A stretch of 10,506 nucleotides of DNA from Campylobacterota bacterium (GTDB taxonomy: Bacteria; Campylobacterota; Campylobacteria; Campylobacterales; Sulfurovaceae), in NCBI GenBank assembly GCA_013153675.1, contig JAADEA010000003.1:1-10506 (forward strand). Direction: 5' to 3'. This document shows, in pieces, positions 7,479 through 10,506 of this stretch. Position numbers and translations under genes: made by a program. The notes under the pieces were generated by a model. The model ran no database searches. It worked only from the letters and a program-made list of their open reading frames with translations, and was not told where the DNA came from. How positions within the stretch are numbered: the first letter of the stretch is position 1; each line of letters begins with the position of its first letter.

Positions 7479-7492
7479 TTGATTTTAATCAA
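7479..7492 (-). promoter_or_regulatory. Perfect FNR/CRP-family box (TTGAT-N4-ATCAA) upstream of nosB
   Basis: The minus strand reads TTGATTAAAATCAA, an exact match to the classic FNR-type consensus TTGAT-N4-ATCAA. Its centre (7485.5) lies 41.5 bases upstream of the start inferred from the TATAAT at 7451-7456, the standard spacing of a class II activator site. It is flanked by TTTATCA (7472-7478) and TGATAAA (7494-7500), which extend the dyad with a one-base asymmetry. Epsilonproteobacteria use CRP/FNR-type regulators for respiratory genes, so an activator of that family is the likely ligand; which one is unknown. Confidence 0.75.
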
Positions 7493-7550
7493 ATGATAAA
7501 ATAAATCTATCTTTATTATTATTTTATCTTATAATTTGAAAAAATTATTA

Positions 7551-7566
7551 AAGATAGATCTATCTT
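7551..7566. repeat. 16-bp perfect palindrome AAGATAGATCTATCTT
   Basis: The sequence is an exact 8+8 dyad with no loop, centred 73 bp upstream of the FNR-type box centre. The half ATCTATCTT recurs directly at 7505-7513, and TATCTT again at 7525-7530. On the minus strand the palindrome is followed within a few bases by TAATAATTTTTT, so it might act as a weak A+U hairpin instead of a protein site. No known regulator consensus is recognised. Confidence 0.55.
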
Positions 7567-7575
7567 ATCAGAAGG

Positions 7576-7599
7576 TTAAAAGGGCAAAAGCCCTTTTAA
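7576..7599 (-). terminator. Hairpin directly after nosZ, probable partial terminator or mRNA 3' stabiliser
   Basis: Two 10-base arms (TTAAAAGGGC and GCCCTTTTAA) pair perfectly around a four-base loop, starting at the base next to the nosZ TAA stop. The GGGC core is the most G+C-rich inverted repeat in this gap. On the minus strand the U-run is only four bases and lies within the arm (CCCTTTTAA), with no long U-tract beyond it. It may therefore terminate only part of the transcripts, or protect the nosZ mRNA end after processing. Confidence 0.62.
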
Positions 7600-10209
7600 T
7601 TAAAAGAGGTTAGCATTCTCATCGATCCATTTTAGATATTCGATGATATCTTTAATCTCTTGATCACTCATATGTTGATTTGGCATTCTTAAATTAAAGT
7701 AATCAATCATAGATTTTACATATGGATCATTATATTTGCTTGCTGGATCTTTGATAAAATCAAATACCCATTTTTCTCCATTCTCATGTCTTTTTAGAAC
7801 TCCAACTAAGTCTGGTCCAGAACTTACTTTTCCAATTACGTGACAACCATTACATCCACCCTCAGCAAAAGCAACTTCTCCTCTTTTTGCTGCTTCACTC
7901 ATTGGTGTTGCAAGTTTTTTCACAAGTAGATCTTTTGCTCTAATTCCAACATCAGCTGTTTTTACAAGATATTGCCATGCTTGATATTGGAAGTTAATAG
8001 CTGTATTGATATCACCTTTTTTGAGTGCCTCTTCAGCTTTTTTCTCTTCTCCTGCAACTTTACTAAATTGATCCATTGCATCATCAACAAGTTGTTTTAC
8101 AACTGGATATTTTTCATAATGGTTCTCTTTTAAGAACTTAACAACACTTTGAATAACTTTTTTAGTAGCCTCATTTAGAGCAACCGTCTTTTTATACTCT
8201 TTCATTAATTCTTCTTTACTCATCTTTTTAAGTTTGATTTTCTTAACTGGAGTATATTTCTTATTAGGATCTTTAACAAGTAAATATCCCATCATCTCTA
8301 AGTGAAGTGCTGAACAGAACTCTGTACAGTAATATGGGAATACCCCTTCTTGATCTGCTTTAAATGTAACTGCTACTGTCTTTCCAGGCTCTAAAGAAGC
8401 ATGTACATTGTACCAATCAACTGTAAATCCATGAGTCTCATCTTCAGCTCTTTCTAAGTTTGTAAGATAGAAAGTTACAATATCTCCTTTATTTACTGTA
8501 ACATGCTCTGGATTGATATGGCTTCTTACAAGAGTACCATATACATATACATGGTTACCTTTTCTAACAATCTTTTCTTGTCCTGCAAGAGTTTTTCCTC
8601 TATGAATTTTTCCAGTAAATGGGTTTGTTCCCATTGGATATCTAACTTCTGGATGAAGTTTACTTGCTCTAATAGCTACTGCTTGGTGTGGCTCACCAAG
8701 AGGAACAGGCATATCATAAAGAAGTTTCATTTTTTTACCACTAATATCTATTAATTGGTGGTTTTGTGGATGAAGTGGTCCAATTGGATTAAATCTATCA
8801 ATTGCAAGTTTATTTAGAGCAATAATATATTTTCCTTGTGGATCTTCAGTTTTACCTTCCATTCCACAAAGGTGCCCGATATTATAGTTTACATTTACTC
8901 TATCTTTTACTTTACAAGTTAAATAGTTCCATTTTACAACTTGGCTATCAACATATAATGATGTATAGATCTCTCCATCTGTTTTCCATTTTGGTCCAAA
9001 TTGGTTATGAAGTGGTCCAAGTCCAAGCTCAGCTTGACAATTCATAGCCTTTTTCATATCCAAAATTGGAATTCCATATGGATCTTTTCCTGCAAAATCT
9101 TTATTCTTTATAAGTTCTTGAATCTTTTTAAAATCATATACAGTAGCATGTGTATCAAGCTTACCACAAACTACAATATATCTACCATCTGGACTAACAT
9201 CAACTCCATGTGGTGATTTTGGCTCAGGAATTAAGAAAAGAGCATCATTTTTTACAGCAACCTCAATTGGAATTACTTTATGCCCATTAATAATTTTTAC
9301 ATTTTTAGGATCTTTTGCTAATTCAGCCAATTTCTTCCAGTTATAAACATGTAAATAGTCAGTATCATTTCTACTCATACCAGCTTCAAATGGTGGAAGT
9401 CCTTTTTCAATACCTCCTGTATACATCTCTGAATTAAAGCTATTTGTAAATCCCCATCCATAGCTCATCTCTTTACCAGCATCACTCAAATCTTGCATAT
9501 ATGGAGGCATTTCAATAGTAAAAGACTCTTCTGGAATAATTTTTCCATTTTCATGATCAAACTTCCAAACTGTAACTCCTCCTCTATAAACATCTGCATA
9601 CTCTTCCATCGGATGATAATTTCTATCAAAAGGAGCAGCATATTGACAAGCTTCTAAAATATATTCACTATTTGGTGTAAAGAAAGCTCCACCATGATCA
9701 CTTTTAAATACTGGGTTTACAACAATTTGTTTTGTTACAAAATCCTTAAGATCAATTACCGCAAGTCTTGGGTTTGCCTTATCATTAATTACAAGCCATT
9801 TACCATCATATTTACCATTTGTTTCAGATAAAGCTGGATGGTGCGTATCTCCCCATGTTATTTTTTTACCAAACCAATATCCCTGTTTTAATACCTTTTT
9901 AGTATCATCATCATATCCCCATCCCTGCCATGGCTCTGGCGTAAATACACCAATAAATTTTAAAATTCTCATTGATGGAACACCATAAACCATTATCTGA
10001 CCAGATTGTCCTCCAGAACTAAAAACAATAAACTCATCCCTTCCACCTGAGGGAATATATGTTTTAGCTGCTGCTAAAATATCATCTTGTGTTAAACCTC
10101 TTTCCTTCATAATTTTTTCTAACTCGCTTTGACCAAAAGCAAAGGTAGAAAGCAGAGAGAGGCTCGCTGCAACACTTAATAGCCTTTTAAAGCCCTTTGC
10201 AATCTTCAT
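7600..10209 (-). CDS. nosZ: NosZ, clade II nitrous oxide reductase with C-terminal cytochrome c domain
   Basis: Periplasmic enzyme that reduces N2O to N2 with two electrons. The 869-residue product has a Sec signal (cleavage near AFG-Q, residue 26) and no twin-arginine motif, as in clade II. The beta-propeller carries the seven CuZ ligands H123, H124 (GDTHHP), H172 (DHGG), H334 (SPHGVDVSP), H401 (GPLHNQFG), H446 (IGHLC) and H508 (GEPHQA), plus second-sphere K467 and E506. The CuA domain has H594 and CTEFCSALHLEM (C628, C632, H636, M639), with Glu630 where clade I enzymes have Trp. A helical segment (about 655-770) leads to a haem domain with CNGCH (786-790) and axial Met842 in RMPNQHM. The ATG at 10209 is chosen over an upstream in-frame ATG at 10257 because GGAG lies six bases before it and the signal peptide then starts properly. 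All catalytic residues are intact. Confidence 0.97.
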   Translation of the reverse strand: MKIAKGFKRLLSVAASLSLLSTFAFGQSELEKIMKERGLTQDDILAAAKTYIPSGGRDEFIVFSSGGQSGQIMVYGVPSMRILKFIGVFTPEPWQGWGYDDDTKKVLKQGYWFGKKITWGDTHHPALSETNGKYDGKWLVINDKANPRLAVIDLKDFVTKQIVVNPVFKSDHGGAFFTPNSEYILEACQYAAPFDRNYHPMEEYADVYRGGVTVWKFDHENGKIIPEESFTIEMPPYMQDLSDAGKEMSYGWGFTNSFNSEMYTGGIEKGLPPFEAGMSRNDTDYLHVYNWKKLAELAKDPKNVKIINGHKVIPIEVAVKNDALFLIPEPKSPHGVDVSPDGRYIVVCGKLDTHATVYDFKKIQELIKNKDFAGKDPYGIPILDMKKAMNCQAELGLGPLHNQFGPKWKTDGEIYTSLYVDSQVVKWNYLTCKVKDRVNVNYNIGHLCGMEGKTEDPQGKYIIALNKLAIDRFNPIGPLHPQNHQLIDISGKKMKLLYDMPVPLGEPHQAVAIRASKLHPEVRYPMGTNPFTGKIHRGKTLAGQEKIVRKGNHVYVYGTLVRSHINPEHVTVNKGDIVTFYLTNLERAEDETHGFTVDWYNVHASLEPGKTVAVTFKADQEGVFPYYCTEFCSALHLEMMGYLLVKDPNKKYTPVKKIKLKKMSKEELMKEYKKTVALNEATKKVIQSVVKFLKENHYEKYPVVKQLVDDAMDQFSKVAGEEKKAEEALKKGDINTAINFQYQAWQYLVKTADVGIRAKDLLVKKLATPMSEAAKRGEVAFAEGGCNGCHVIGKVSSGPDLVGVLKRHENGEKWVFDFIKDPASKYNDPYVKSMIDYFNLRMPNQHMSDQEIKDIIEYLKWIDENANLF

Positions 10210-10215
10210 TTTTTT

Positions 10216-10220
10216 CTCCT
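10216..10220 (-). promoter_or_regulatory. Ribosome binding site that fixes the nosZ start
   Basis: The minus strand reads AGGAG six bases before the ATG at 10209. The in-frame ATG at 10257 has no such element and would add 16 residues ahead of the signal peptide. It also lies almost at the inferred transcription start. Confidence 0.85.
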
Positions 10221-10234
10221 TTTTAAGATTAAGT

Positions 10235-10251
10235 GTTAATTTGGCGTTAAT
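10235..10251 (-). repeat. Direct repeat ATTAAC-N5-ATTAAC in the nosZ leader
   Basis: On the minus strand ATTAAC occurs at 10251-10246 and again at 10240-10235, spaced 11 bp, about one helical turn. It lies just downstream of the inferred nosZ transcription start. TTAAC is also the half-site of the Campylobacter NssR box (TTAAC-N4-GTTAA), but here the copies are direct and not inverted. In an A+T-rich leader it may be chance. Confidence 0.35.
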
Positions 10252-10256
10252 TCCCA

Positions 10257-10269
10257 TATTCGCATTATA
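10257..10269 (-). promoter_or_regulatory. Candidate nosZ promoter, -10 TATAAT at 10264-10269
   Basis: The minus strand has a perfect TATAAT at 10269-10264, giving a start near 10257 and a leader of about 48 bases with the AGGAG site. The hexamer 17 bases upstream (GAATTA) is a poor -35, so activation by a bound regulator is plausible. Other A+T-rich -10-like words occur further upstream, so this is the best candidate and not the only one. Confidence 0.55.
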
Positions 10270-10291
10270 AAATAATCATACTTACTTAATT

Positions 10292-10306
10292 CTTAAAATC
10301 TTTAAG
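10292..10306 (-). promoter_or_regulatory. Inverted repeat CTTAAA-N3-TTTAAG, possible operator of the nosZ promoter
   Basis: The arms are perfect and centred at 10299, 30 bases upstream of the edge of the TATAAT. In the nosB promoter the FNR-type box is centred 29.5 bases from its TATAAT. The position is therefore what a CRP/FNR-family activator would need. The sequence is not an FNR consensus and has an odd three-base centre, so either a different regulator or chance is possible. Confidence 0.4.
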
Positions 10307-10506
10307 TTTTATAAAGGGTTTCTACAAAAAGGTAATAATTTATATAAATTTATTTTATACTTATAAAAAGAATAAAAATTTATATATTGTAATAAAGCCA
10401 ATTTATGGACTTCTGTCTTGATATATTTTTAGCGCTTTACTAACTTTAATCATTAAAATTAAAATATTAATATAAAAAAATTTCTCTATAAGAAAATTAT
10501 TTTTTT
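10307..10506. other. A+T-rich non-coding region upstream of the nosZ promoter
   Basis: This stretch contains long A and T runs and small A+T palindromes (for example AATTTATATAAATT at 10337-10350 and TTTAAT-C-ATTAAA at 10445-10457). No convincing gene, tRNA, or G+C-rich hairpin was seen on either strand. It may hold part of the promoter of a neighbouring gene beyond the right edge. Confidence 0.6.

Larger units (their letters stand above)
7420..7599. other. nosZ-nosB intergenic region with terminator-like hairpin, palindrome and promoter
   Basis: This 180-base gap is the only sizeable break inside the nos cluster. On the minus strand it holds, in order, a 10-bp hairpin immediately after the nosZ stop, a 16-bp palindrome, an A+T-rich stretch with repeated TATCTT/AAGATA words, an FNR-type box, a TATAAT -10 and the nosB ribosome binding site. 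No open reading frame is supported here. Confidence 0.85.

Noticed and set aside
10210..10257. Longer nosZ reading frame starting at the ATG at 10257
   Set aside because: It adds 16 residues ahead of a normal Sec signal peptide, lacks a ribosome binding site, and starts at the inferred transcription start.
10337..10350. 14-bp palindrome AATTTATATAAATT as an operator
   Set aside because: It consists only of A and T within a region of nearly pure A+T, where such palindromes arise easily; there is no positional support.
10405..10443. 12-codon plus-strand frame MDFCLDIFLALY as a possible leader peptide
   Set aside because: It is very short, with no ribosome binding site and no downstream gene visible in the window.
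1..10506. Mobile element, CRISPR array, tRNA or rRNA genes, nosR or nosX
   Set aside because: No transposase, spaced repeats, RNA gene folds or NosR/NosX-like proteins are visible. The absence of nosR and nosX is usual for clade II clusters.

Overview
The window carries a complete clade II ('atypical') nitrous oxide reductase gene cluster, read entirely on the minus strand. Gene order in the direction of transcription is nosZ-nosB-nosD-nosG-nosC1-nosC2-nosH-nosF-nosL-nosY-nosL-like, followed by the first 52 codons of a nitrilase-superfamily gene that runs off the left edge. Three things point to an epsilonproteobacterium (Campylobacterota): strong A+T richness with Lys/Ile-rich proteins, a Sec-exported NosZ with a C-terminal haem c domain, and the nosB/G/C1/C2/H set typical of Wolinella-like nos clusters. 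The genus cannot be named from this sequence. A vent-type denitrifier such as a relative of Nitratiruptor or Nautilia is possible but is a guess.

Layout from right to left. Positions 10210-10506 are a non-coding A+T-rich region with the probable nosZ promoter: a TATAAT at 10264-10269 and an inverted repeat centred about 42 bp upstream of the inferred transcription start. Positions 7600-10209 are nosZ. Positions 7420-7599 are a 180-bp intergenic region with a hairpin directly after the nosZ stop, a 16-bp palindrome, a perfect FNR-type box and a TATAAT -10 in front of nosB. Positions 165-7419 are ten tightly packed genes, many overlapping by 1-14 bases. Positions 1-156 are the start of a carbon-nitrogen hydrolase gene, 8 bases after the preceding stop codon.

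How the genes work together (family knowledge plus inference). NosZ reduces N2O to N2 in the periplasm with a CuA and a CuZ centre. NosH (membrane polyferredoxin, NapH-like) and NosG (Tat-exported four-cluster ferredoxin, NapG-like) are thought to pass electrons from menaquinol to the monohaem cytochromes NosC1 (predicted lipoprotein) and NosC2 (N-terminally anchored). These would feed the haem c domain of NosZ. NosD, NosF and NosY form the ABC-type maturation complex for CuZ, and NosL supplies copper. NosB is a membrane protein of unknown role peculiar to clade II clusters. No nosR or nosX is present, as expected for this clade.

The system is known, not new. The points worth a second look are the internal FNR-type promoter with near-ideal geometry in front of nosB, a matching promoter layout in front of nosZ, the hairpin that could uncouple nosZ from the accessory genes, a second NosL-like protein with a relocated Cys/Met motif, and the close coupling of a nitrilase-family gene to the end of the operon.
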